Below, one piece after another: positions 31,819 through 36,947 of a DNA stretch of 36,947 bases. The notes beneath the pieces were generated by a model that saw only the letters and a list, made by a program, of their open reading frames with translations, ran no database searches and had not been told where the DNA came from. Source of the DNA: Clostridiales bacterium (lineage in GTDB: Bacteria; Bacillota; Clostridia; Christensenellales; Aristaeellaceae); assembly GCA_012521895.1 (NCBI GenBank), contig JAAYLK010000089.1, positions 1-36,947 of the forward strand, written 5' to 3'. A program made the translations under genes and the position numbers. Position 1 is the stretch's first letter, and each line of letters starts with the position of its first letter.

Positions 31819-32403
31819 ATGAAGAAAACTGTCCAAAAAAAAGAAACCCGTCGCGTCCGTTACACCCGCATCGCGCTGCGGGAAAGTCTCCTGTCCCAGC
31901 TGGAAATCAAGCCCATCAGCAAAATCACCGTGTCCCAGGTGTGCGAGCAGGCCGATGTCAACCGCAGCACCTTTTATCTATATTACAAGGATGTCTATGA
32001 CCTGTATGACCAGATTCAGCAGGAATTGTACGATGAAATCTATGACCTGCTCAGCAAGGACATCGACATCGTGCCCGGCATCACCCTGCTGCGGCGCATC
32101 TATGAGCTGATTTACCAAAACCGTGACCTGGCCCGCGTGGTCTTTGGCAAGTACGGCGACAAGGAATTCATGAAAAAGATCAGCAACATCTACCGCGACC
32201 AGGCCATCAAGGACTGGAAAAAGGAATCCGGTATCGCGGATGAAGGCACGCTGTCCTTCCTGTACACCTTCTTCACCTACACCAACCTGGGCATGATTGA
32301 GCACTGGATTTTGAATGATTTCAACGAGACCCCGGAGCAATTGGCCCAGCTGACCAGCAAGCTGCTGGCCAATGGGACGGCCTCATTGCTGCCGAAGATA
32401 TAA
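31819..32403 (+). CDS. TetR/AcrR family transcriptional regulator
   Basis: A 194-residue regulator. The N-terminal helix-turn-helix (about residues 10-60) reads YTRIALRESLLSQL..KPISKITVSQVCEQADVNRSTFYLYYKD, a textbook TetR DNA-binding domain. The remaining part is helical and resembles the DhaS-type C-terminal domain, with the ligand not predictable. The ATG at 31819 is preceded by GGAGACAAA; an upstream TTG six codons earlier is less likely. It is divergent from the SDR gene and followed by a strong terminator, so it is monocistronic. Confidence 0.88.
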   Translation: MKKTVQKKETRRVRYTRIALRESLLSQLEIKPISKITVSQVCEQADVNRSTFYLYYKDVYDLYDQIQQELYDEIYDLLSKDIDIVPGITLLRRIYELIYQNRDLARVVFGKYGDKEFMKKISNIYRDQAIKDWKKESGIADEGTLSFLYTFFTYTNLGMIEHWILNDFNETPEQLAQLTSKLLANGTASLLPKI

Positions 32404-32420
32404 TCAAGCCGCGTCAACCC

Positions 32421-32448
32421 CAGCGCCGCAAGGCGCTGTTTTTTTTTC
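32421..32448 (+). terminator. Terminator of the TetR-family gene
   Basis: A 7-bp stem CAGCGCC/GGCGCTG with GCAA loop is followed by ten T residues. Confidence 0.93.
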
Positions 32449-32554
32449 CAAAACTACCTCTGGGGAGGTATCGGAGGGCAAAGCCCTTTGATGGTAATCC
32501 GTGGCAGCGACATGCGCGGTGTCACGGGTTTTGGCTTTAGACAAAACGCTCCAC

Positions 32555-32649
32555 GAATTTCTGCCGGCCGTGAGGTAAGCAAAGCGAGACCGAACAGGCA
32601 GAAATTCCGGTTCTTCTAAAACGAAGAAGTGTCCGCAGACACTTCTTCG
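32555..32649. repeat. Two large perfect inverted repeats in a gene-free spacer
   Basis: GAATTTCTGCC (32555-32565) pairs with GGCAGAAATTC (32597-32607). CGAAGAAGTGTC (32622-32633) pairs with GACACTTCTTCG (32638-32649) around a CGCA loop. The second lacks a T-run, so it is not a normal terminator. The whole spacer from 32450 to 32670 is rich in such pairings (also AGGGC-AAA-GCCCT near 32475) and has no coding signal. Confidence 0.6.
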
Positions 32650-32671
32650 ATACGCGCAGCGAAAATTCCTC

Positions 32672-32700
32672 TTGCCCCGGGAGAGGGATGCTGGTATACT
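32672..32700 (+). promoter_or_regulatory. Promoter of the SOS operon
   Basis: TTGCCC (32672-32677), a 17-base spacer ending in the extended element TGG, then TATACT (32695-32700). The LexA-type box lies immediately downstream. Confidence 0.7.
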
Positions 32701-32707
32701 CCTAATG

Positions 32708-32721
32708 CGAACACTTGTTCT
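32708..32721. promoter_or_regulatory. LexA (SOS) box
   Basis: CGAACACTTGTTCT matches the Gram-positive LexA/DinR consensus CGAAC-N4-GTTC in both half sites. It covers the predicted transcription start, so LexA would block the Y-family polymerase operon until DNA damage. Confidence 0.75.
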
Positions 32722-32743
32722 TATTATAGGGGGGATGAACGGC

Positions 32744-33982
32744 GTGCGAACCATCCTGCACAGCGACTGCAACAGCTTTTACGCCTCGGTGGAGACGGCG
32801 GAAAACCCCGCCCTGGCCGGGCTGCCGGTGGCCGTGTGCGGCGATCCCGCCCTGCGCCATGGCATCATCCTGGCCAAGTCCGCCCTGGCCAAGCAGTGCG
32901 GCATCATCACCGGCGAAGCGGTCTGGCAGGCCAAGCAGAAATGCCCCACCCTGGTGCTGGTGCCGGCGGACCAGCGCAAGTACCTGCTGTACTCGCGCAA
33001 GATGCGCGCCATCTACAAGCGCTACACCAACCATGTGGAGCCCTTCGGATTGGATGAAAGCTGGCTGGATGTGACGGGGCACGCGCTGTCGGGCGAGGAA
33101 ATCGCGGCGCAAATCCGCAACAGCGCCAAAAAGGAGCTGGGCATCACGGTGTCCATCGGGGTCAGCTACAACAAGGTGTTTGCCAAGCTGGGCTCTGACA
33201 TGCGAAAGCCCGACGCCACCACCGTCATCACCCCGGACAACTTCCGTCACAAGGTGTGGCCCCTGCCGGCGGATGATTTGCTGTACGTGGGCCGCGCCAC
33301 CAAAAAGCGCCTGGCGGGCCTGGGGCTCGTCACCATTGGCGACCTAGCCTGCGCCAAGGACGAGATGATCCGCGCCCTGCTTGGCAAGAACGGGGAGATG
33401 CTGCAGCGCTTCGCCCGCGGGCAGGATGACTCCCCCGTGCTGTGCGCGGAGGAGGCGGATGAGATCAAGTCCATCGGCAACTCCACCACCACCCCGCACG
33501 ATTTGTGCACGGAGGAGGCCGCCAAGGCCGTGCTGTACCTGCTGGCTGACAGCGTGGCCGCGCGCCTGCGCGCCCACGATTTCGCCTGCCGCACGGTGTC
33601 GGTGTGGATGCGCGACAGCGAGCTGAACAGCATTTCCCGCCAGTGCCGCCTGCCCCAGCAAAGCGACACGGGGTCCGACATCGCGCGCGCTGCCCTCAAC
33701 CTCCTGCGGGAGCACTACACCTGGGACTTGCCCCTGCGCTCTTTGGGGGTGTGCGGCAGCGACCTCAAAAGCACCAAAGACAGCGTGCAGATGGCCCTGT
33801 GGACGCCCGCAAAGACCATCAGGGAGCGGCAGCTGGAGGAGGCCCTGGACAGCATCCGCGTGCGCTGGGGGCACAATTCCGTGCGCCGGGGGCTGATGCT
33901 GTGCGGGGATGGAACCCGGGACTTAAACCCGGTGGACGACCATGATTTGCAGGCGCTGAGCGCCATGCGCGGAAGGGGGTAA
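32744..33982 (+). CDS. Y-family (DinB/UmuC/UvrX-type) translesion DNA polymerase
   Basis: A polymerase of about 412 residues that copies past damaged bases. Catalytic acidic motifs: HSDCNSFYASVE (Asp8) and FGLDESWLD (Asp104-Glu105); VSIGVSYNKVFAKLGSDMRKPD is the conserved palm stretch. The little-finger region covers about residues 230-350. The frame is open further upstream, but the promoter and LexA box end at 32721. AGGGGGG sits 9 bases before this GTG, and the family typically begins MRTILHSD. An ATG at 32735 touches the ribosome binding site and is less likely. It is the first gene of an SOS operon with a small protein and an SRAP protein. Confidence 0.92.
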   Translation: MRTILHSDCNSFYASVETAENPALAGLPVAVCGDPALRHGIILAKSALAKQCGIITGEAVWQAKQKCPTLVLVPADQRKYLLYSRKMRAIYKRYTNHVEPFGLDESWLDVTGHALSGEEIAAQIRNSAKKELGITVSIGVSYNKVFAKLGSDMRKPDATTVITPDNFRHKVWPLPADDLLYVGRATKKRLAGLGLVTIGDLACAKDEMIRALLGKNGEMLQRFARGQDDSPVLCAEEADEIKSIGNSTTTPHDLCTEEAAKAVLYLLADSVAARLRAHDFACRTVSVWMRDSELNSISRQCRLPQQSDTGSDIARAALNLLREHYTWDLPLRSLGVCGSDLKSTKDSVQMALWTPAKTIRERQLEEALDSIRVRWGHNSVRRGLMLCGDGTRDLNPVDDHDLQALSAMRGRG

Positions 33983-33985
33983 ACT

Positions 33986-34258
33986 ATGAAGGACAGGCTG
34001 TATGTGCGCGTGTGCGCGCGCGCGGACGAGCACGGGGTGATTACCCCGGAGGCCTTTACGCTCAATGGGCACACCCTGCCCATCACCCGGGTGGTGGAAC
34101 GGCGGGAAACCCGGCAGACCAAGTACGGCGGCCAGGGCACGCGCTACCTGGTGCGCGTGGGCCAAAACCAGGCCTGCCTGTACCGGGATGACGACCGGCG
34201 CTGGTATGTGGAGGACAACGAGGATGTGCGGCAAGTATCACATTTCAACGGAGGATGA
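33986..34258 (+). CDS. Small conserved-looking protein of the SOS operon, function unknown
   Basis: A 90-residue protein rich in Arg, Asp and Tyr, with no membrane helix. It starts 3 bases after the polymerase stop with GGAAGGGGG upstream, and its end overlaps the SRAP gene by 35 bases, so all three are translated from one message. The sequence suggests a small beta-rich fold: residues 1-35 (YVRVCARADEHGVITPEAFTL) and 50-80 (RYLVRVGQNQACLYRDDDRRWYVE). I recognise no named domain. Location suggests a role as a polymerase or abasic-site accessory factor. The overlap and lack of other explanation support it being a real gene. Confidence 0.75.
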   Translation: MKDRLYVRVCARADEHGVITPEAFTLNGHTLPITRVVERRETRQTKYGGQGTRYLVRVGQNQACLYRDDDRRWYVEDNEDVRQVSHFNGG

Positions 34259-34793
34259 GAACATCAGCTTTCGCGAGGCCATCGCCCAGCTGATGCTGGA
34301 ACACCCGGAAATCACCCTGCAAACCAGGGACGTGGTGCCTAGCCAATTGGCCCCGGTGTATACCAAAGCGGGGCTTGCGCCGTTGCGCTTTGGGCGCAAG
34401 GTGGATTTCATGAGCAGGCTGCTCATCAACGCCCGCAGCGAGACCGCCCATTCAAGCCGGATGTTCGCGCCCTTGCTGCGCACCTCGCGCGTGCTGGTGC
34501 CCGCCCAGGCTTTTTACGAGTGGTCGCCCCAGAAAAAGCCCCACCTCTTCGCACGGGAGGACGGCCAGATGCTGTACATGGCTGGCCTGGCTTTCCCGGG
34601 GGAGGGCCTTGATGACTTTGTCATCCTGACGCGGGATTCCGTGGGCAGGCCCAGCGAGGTTCACCCGCGGATGCCGGTGATGTTTGGCAGCGATGAACTG
34701 CGCCAGGCCTGGCTTGAGCAGGACAATTTGGCGCAGGCGCTGCTGCTGCTGGAGGATGAGACCAGGTACATTGATTGCCAGCAGGCGGGGTAA
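34224..34793 (+). CDS. yedK: SOS response-associated peptidase family protein (SRAP; YedK/HMCES type)
   Basis: A 189-residue SRAP domain protein. It should bind abasic sites in single-stranded DNA and form a covalent link through Cys2, which is exposed after removal of Met1. The start was set at 34224 because the family begins MCG(K/R)Y and the Cys must be residue 2. Other key residues are in place: Asn69 (LLINARSE), Glu99 (AFYEW) and His147 (VHPRMPV), matching the E. coli YedK set Cys2/Asn/Glu105/His160. It overlaps the small upstream gene by 35 bases. Together with the Y-family polymerase it suits damage tolerance at stalled forks. Confidence 0.94.
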   Translation: MCGKYHISTEDENISFREAIAQLMLEHPEITLQTRDVVPSQLAPVYTKAGLAPLRFGRKVDFMSRLLINARSETAHSSRMFAPLLRTSRVLVPAQAFYEWSPQKKPHLFAREDGQMLYMAGLAFPGEGLDDFVILTRDSVGRPSEVHPRMPVMFGSDELRQAWLEQDNLAQALLLLEDETRYIDCQQAG

Positions 34794-34987
34794 ACGCGGC
34801 CCTCACCGTGAGAATGGGATAAGTTAAATTCATTATCAAGAACATTCATAAAACACTGAATGTGTCTTGTTCTGACAGCCCGAATCATTCGAGGTTTGGG
34901 TTCTTTGTCCGCGACGTGGTTTTCGCCCATGAACCAGAAAAATATGATAAGATAGATGAAAAGAAAGCATACATGAGGAGCAGACTG

Positions 34988-35710
34988 ATGAAAAAGGCAT
35001 GGATACTTCAGGGTGGCTGGGACGGCCACGAACCGCACCTGACCAGCGCGCGCTTTGCAAAGATGCTGCAGCAACACGGCTATGAAACGCTGATCCAGTC
35101 CTCTCTGGATTGCCTGGCGGACCTGGACGCCATGATGGCCCTGGACCTGCTGGTTTTTTGCTGGACAATGGGAGAGATCAAGCAAGACTACACGAAAAAC
35201 ATTGCTAAAGCCGTGGGCGCGGGCGTGGGTCTGGCCGGCTGCCATGGCGGCATGTGCGACGCCTTCCGCAAAGACACGGAGTGGCAGTTTATCACCGGCG
35301 GGCAGTGGGTGAGTCACCCGGGCGGAGACGGGGTTGAGTACACCGTGCATATCCACCATGGCTCCTCCCCCATCACCCAGGGGCTGGATGATTTCGCGGT
35401 CAGCAGCGAGCACTACTACCTGCATATCGACCCGGCCATCGAGGTGCTGGCCAGCACGCGCTTCCCAAGCGTGCTCTATTATCACATCAGCAACAAGCCG
35501 GTGGACATGCCCGTCGCCTGGACCAAGTTCTGGGGCAATGGGCGGGTGTTTTACAACTCCCTGGGCCACCACGATGATGTGTTTGATAAATCCCCCAACG
35601 CCGCTGTGCTCATGGAGCGCGGGATGCTGTGGGCCGGAGAGGGCAAGCAGTATGCGATTGATCATCAGTTGACGACGAAGCGGTTTGAGAATACGGCAAA
35701 GATGTATTGA
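34988..35710 (+). CDS. ThuA-like domain protein (type 1 glutamine amidotransferase-like fold)
   Basis: A 240-residue protein of the ThuA/trehalose-utilisation-like superfamily. Visible traits: an N-terminal strand WILQGGWDGHEP, VGLAGCHGGMCDAF at the position of the nucleophile elbow, HHGSSPITQGLDDFAV, and VAWTKFWGNGRVFYNSLGHHDDVF near the end, the most diagnostic stretch. The catalytic role in this family is unproven; several members act in sugar catabolism. The ATG at 34988 is preceded by GAGGAG 7 bases upstream. No signal peptide. It is a single gene followed by a terminator. A possible -10 (TATGAT, 34943-34948) lacks a good -35. Confidence 0.87.
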   Translation: MKKAWILQGGWDGHEPHLTSARFAKMLQQHGYETLIQSSLDCLADLDAMMALDLLVFCWTMGEIKQDYTKNIAKAVGAGVGLAGCHGGMCDAFRKDTEWQFITGGQWVSHPGGDGVEYTVHIHHGSSPITQGLDDFAVSSEHYYLHIDPAIEVLASTRFPSVLYYHISNKPVDMPVAWTKFWGNGRVFYNSLGHHDDVFDKSPNAAVLMERGMLWAGEGKQYAIDHQLTTKRFENTAKMY

Positions 35711-35726
35711 ATTTTGGAAACGATTG

Positions 35727-35754
35727 ACCCGGCGGTGTGCTGCCGCCGGGTTTT
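35727..35754 (+). terminator. Terminator of the ThuA-like gene
   Basis: A 9-bp stem ACCCGGCGG/CCGCCGGGT with a 7-base loop runs into TTTT. Confidence 0.85.
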
Positions 35755-35779
35755 AGTGCTTTATTGCATCAAAAGCGGC

Positions 35780-35815
35780 AAGAAAATAACCCAGAAGCAT
35801 TGATTCTTCCGGGTT
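35780..35815 (-). terminator. Terminator of the tRNA-Ser pair
   Basis: On the minus strand, the 10-bp stem AACCCGGAAG/CTTCTGGGTT (one G-T pair) is followed by ATTTTCTT, directly after the tRNA-Ser(GCT) CCA end. Confidence 0.82.
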
Positions 35816-35816
35816 T

Positions 35817-35907
35817 TGGCGGAGAAGGAGAGATTTGAACTCTCGCTACGGTTTCCCGTACTACTCCCTTAGCAGGGGAGCCCCTTCGGCCACTTGGGTA
35901 CTTCTCC
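35817..35907 (-). tRNA. tRNA-Ser(GCT)
   Basis: Minus strand, 91 bases: acceptor GGAGAAG/CTTCTCC, anticodon stem CTCCC/GGGAG around CTGCTAA (anticodon GCT), a long variable arm typical of tRNA-Ser, T-loop TTCAAAT, discriminator G and encoded CCA. It decodes AGC/AGU. Confidence 0.96.
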
Positions 35908-35923
35908 TTGTTTGAGAAAAGCT

Positions 35924-36012
35924 TGGCGGAGAGAGAGGGATTCGAACCCCCGGTGCCTTTCAGCATCACCAGTTTTCAAGACTGGCGCCTTAAACCACTC
36001 GGCCATCTCTCC
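35924..36012 (-). tRNA. tRNA-Ser(TGA)
   Basis: Minus strand, 89 bases: acceptor GGAGAGA/TCTCTCC, anticodon stem CCAGT/ACTGG around CTTGAAA (anticodon TGA), a long variable arm, T-loop TTCGAAT, discriminator G and encoded CCA. It decodes UCN. Cotranscribed with tRNA-Ser(GCT), 16 bases apart. Confidence 0.96.
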
Positions 36013-36048
36013 GCAATTGCGCCATGACAATTTTTGGAGCGCTTGAAC

Positions 36049-36077
36049 ATACTATCAAACGCGGGTTATTCTGTCAA
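36049..36077 (-). promoter_or_regulatory. Promoter of the tRNA-Ser operon
   Basis: On the minus strand: TTGACA (36072-36077), a 17-base spacer and TAGTAT (36049-36054), 36 bases before the first tRNA. Confidence 0.75.
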
Positions 36078-36139
36078 CTGAAAATTTAATTCTATATCAA
36101 AATGCTGAGATCCCGGTGATAGTCGCTTTTTGAGGTGAG

Positions 36140-36167
36140 CTTACCTTATTCACACGAGGGGTATAAT
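36140..36167 (+). promoter_or_regulatory. Possible promoter of the HD-like gene
   Basis: A perfect TATAAT (36162-36167) with only a weak -35 (CTTACC, 36140-36145, 16-base spacer). Transcription near 36174 would leave a leader of about 115 bases with no recognised riboswitch. Confidence 0.4.
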
Positions 36168-36289
36168 AGAAAAGGTTCTCGTTGATGGAGCGCAATTCCC
36201 AAGAGAGCCGAGAAATATTTGGCTTAGATGTCGGGTTATGCTATTTTGATCAAAACGACAAACGCTAAGCTGCGATGAGGAATGTATAA

Positions 36290-36724
36290 TTGAGTACGGA
36301 AGAAATGGTCATTCAAGCGAGAGAACTAAGCAAGCTGATTCATCAGGAACAGACGGACCAAGAGGGAAATCCGCATTATGAGTATTTGAACGCTTTGGCG
36401 GAGGATTGCTACTTTGATGAAATGAAGGCCGTTGCCTATCTGCAGGATGCCGTTGAACACCAGCCGGATCGTATCAGCGCAGGGGATATCCGCAGACAAT
36501 TTGGAGATGAGATAGGCGATGCCGTAGACGCGATTACCAGAAGGCCCAGGGAGAGATCGGAAGATTACTATGTGCGCCTGAAGCAAAACCCGCTGGCTTT
36601 GGGTGTTAAAATGAAAGACCTGCGCCGCCGGATAGCGGATCTTGAGAAAACTGACGCGGATGAGAATGTCACGCGGGCAAGGCGTGAAGCATACCAGGCC
36701 TCGCTGAACTATTTCATGAATTGA
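36290..36724 (+). CDS. RelA/SpoT-type HD-domain protein with missing metal-binding His residues
   Basis: A 144-residue protein that follows the plan of small ppGpp-hydrolase-like HD proteins (Mesh1/SpoT N-domain). FDEMKAVAYLQDAVEH (about 42-57) takes the place of the usual ALLHDVVED, ITRRPRERSEDYYVRLKQNPLA is typical, and VKMKDL (106-111) replaces VKLADL. The His of the HD pair is Gln52, and the first His (in the usual HPL motif) is also absent, while Asp53 and Asp110 remain. Hydrolase activity is therefore doubtful. The start is TTG at 36290 with GAGGAA 9 bases upstream; an ATG at 36305 is the alternative. It is monocistronic, with codon use less GC-rich than neighbours. Confidence 0.72.
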   Translation: MSTEEMVIQARELSKLIHQEQTDQEGNPHYEYLNALAEDCYFDEMKAVAYLQDAVEHQPDRISAGDIRRQFGDEIGDAVDAITRRPRERSEDYYVRLKQNPLALGVKMKDLRRRIADLEKTDADENVTRARREAYQASLNYFMN

Positions 36725-36731
36725 GCGCAAA

Positions 36732-36763
36732 AAGAACCCGCCTTTCGGCGGGTTCTTAGTTTT
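36732..36763 (+). terminator. Terminator after the HD-like gene, probably bidirectional
   Basis: An 11-bp perfect stem AAGAACCCGCC/GGCGGGTTCTT with TTTC loop lies between an A-run on the left and AGTTTT on the right. It can serve both the HD-like gene and the converging zinc-ribbon gene. Confidence 0.88.
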
Positions 36764-36779
36764 GAAGTCTTACTTCAGC

Positions 36780-36947
36780 TTAGCGGCCGCTGTGACGGGC
36801 AAAGCAATCACGGCAGTAAACCGGACGATCACCGCGGGGCTGGAAGGGAACCTGCGTGGTGGCGCCACATTCATCGCAGATCACGTCGTACATCTGGGGC
36901 TCGCCGCCGTGGCTGTTATTACGGCGGTTGGCACGGCAGGTGGGGCA
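36780..36947 (-). CDS. CxxC-x17-CxxC-type zinc-ribbon protein (5' partial)
   Basis: The last 55 residues of a minus-strand gene that runs off the right edge. The visible protein has three CxxC pairs: CPTC at the window edge, CDEC in VICDECGATT, and CRDC in YCRDCFARH just before the end (HSGR, stop at 36780). The phrase MYDVICDECG...VPFQP..RPVYCRDC is that of the small zinc-ribbon proteins often annotated as CxxC-x17-CxxC domain proteins. Function unknown; nucleic-acid binding is only a guess. The 5' end, start codon and promoter are outside the window. Confidence 0.8.
   Translation of the reverse strand, partial: CPTCRANRRNNSHGGEPQMYDVICDECGATTQVPFQPRGDRPVYCRDCFARHSGR

Noticed and set aside
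32622-32649. Terminator before the SOS operon
   Set aside because: The hairpin is perfect, but no T-run follows on either strand.
32672-32743. Longer N-terminus for the Y-family polymerase
   Set aside because: Those codons lie inside the promoter and LexA box and would precede the transcription start.
1-36947. CRISPR array, prophage or complete insertion sequence
   Set aside because: No regularly spaced direct repeats, no integrase or transposase frame and no phage structural genes are visible. The only mobile-like elements are the short repeats.

Overview
The window comes from a high-GC, Gram-positive-type (Clostridia-like) bacterium. This is judged from the strong AGGAGG-type ribosome binding sites, the TTGACA-N17-TATAAT-type promoters, the Firmicutes-style LexA box, the XRE-cupin/potABCD operon and the EF-G paralogue. 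A gut or rumen member of the Christensenellales is my guess, not something the sequence proves. There is no phage, plasmid or transposase gene. Gene density is high, and many neighbours overlap by 1-4 bases.

Left edge (1-2106): the end of an operon for a MotA/MotB-like (ZorA/ZorB-like) membrane motor. It holds a coiled-coil tail protein (5' end cut off), a MotB/OmpA-type stator with an inserted coiled coil, and a small membrane-anchored protein of unknown role. A strong terminator follows, so no Zorya effector gene lies downstream. Next comes a roughly 640-base stretch without a gene. It has a near-consensus promoter, a candidate structured small RNA and a degenerate repeat. A Sua5-type tRNA t6A gene and an orphan PotD-like binding protein follow.

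Middle left (4957-14887): a MATE exporter, flanked by two copies of a probable MITE with terminal inverted repeats. The polyamine operon (regulator-potA-potB-potC-potD-secreted phosphodiester glycosidase) is on the minus strand, with a promoter and a palindromic operator. A divergent EF-G-like GTPase follows.

Centre (15016-28639): a pectin-use locus of two convergent operons. The plus operon encodes a sugar-binding protein, a GH105 unsaturated rhamnogalacturonyl hydrolase, two permeases, a GH28 polygalacturonase, a TIM-barrel isomerase, UxaC and UxaE. The minus operon encodes a KdgA-VOC fusion, KdgK, KduI and KduD. Together they import pectic oligomers, cut them in the cytoplasm, and convert unsaturated uronate through KDG and KDPG to pyruvate and glyceraldehyde 3-phosphate. 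Galacturonate is taken as far as fructuronate. The transporter ATPase, fructuronate reductase and mannonate dehydratase must be elsewhere.

Right (28711-36947): a K+/H+ antiporter with an apparent frameshift near its C-terminus, tRNA-Arg(ACG), a divergent SDR/TetR pair, and a hairpin-rich spacer. An SOS operon follows (LexA box, Y-family polymerase, small unknown protein, SRAP/HMCES-type abasic-site protein). Then come a ThuA-like protein, a tRNA-Ser(TGA)-tRNA-Ser(GCT) operon, a degenerate RelA/SpoT-type HD protein, and a zinc-ribbon protein cut by the window edge.
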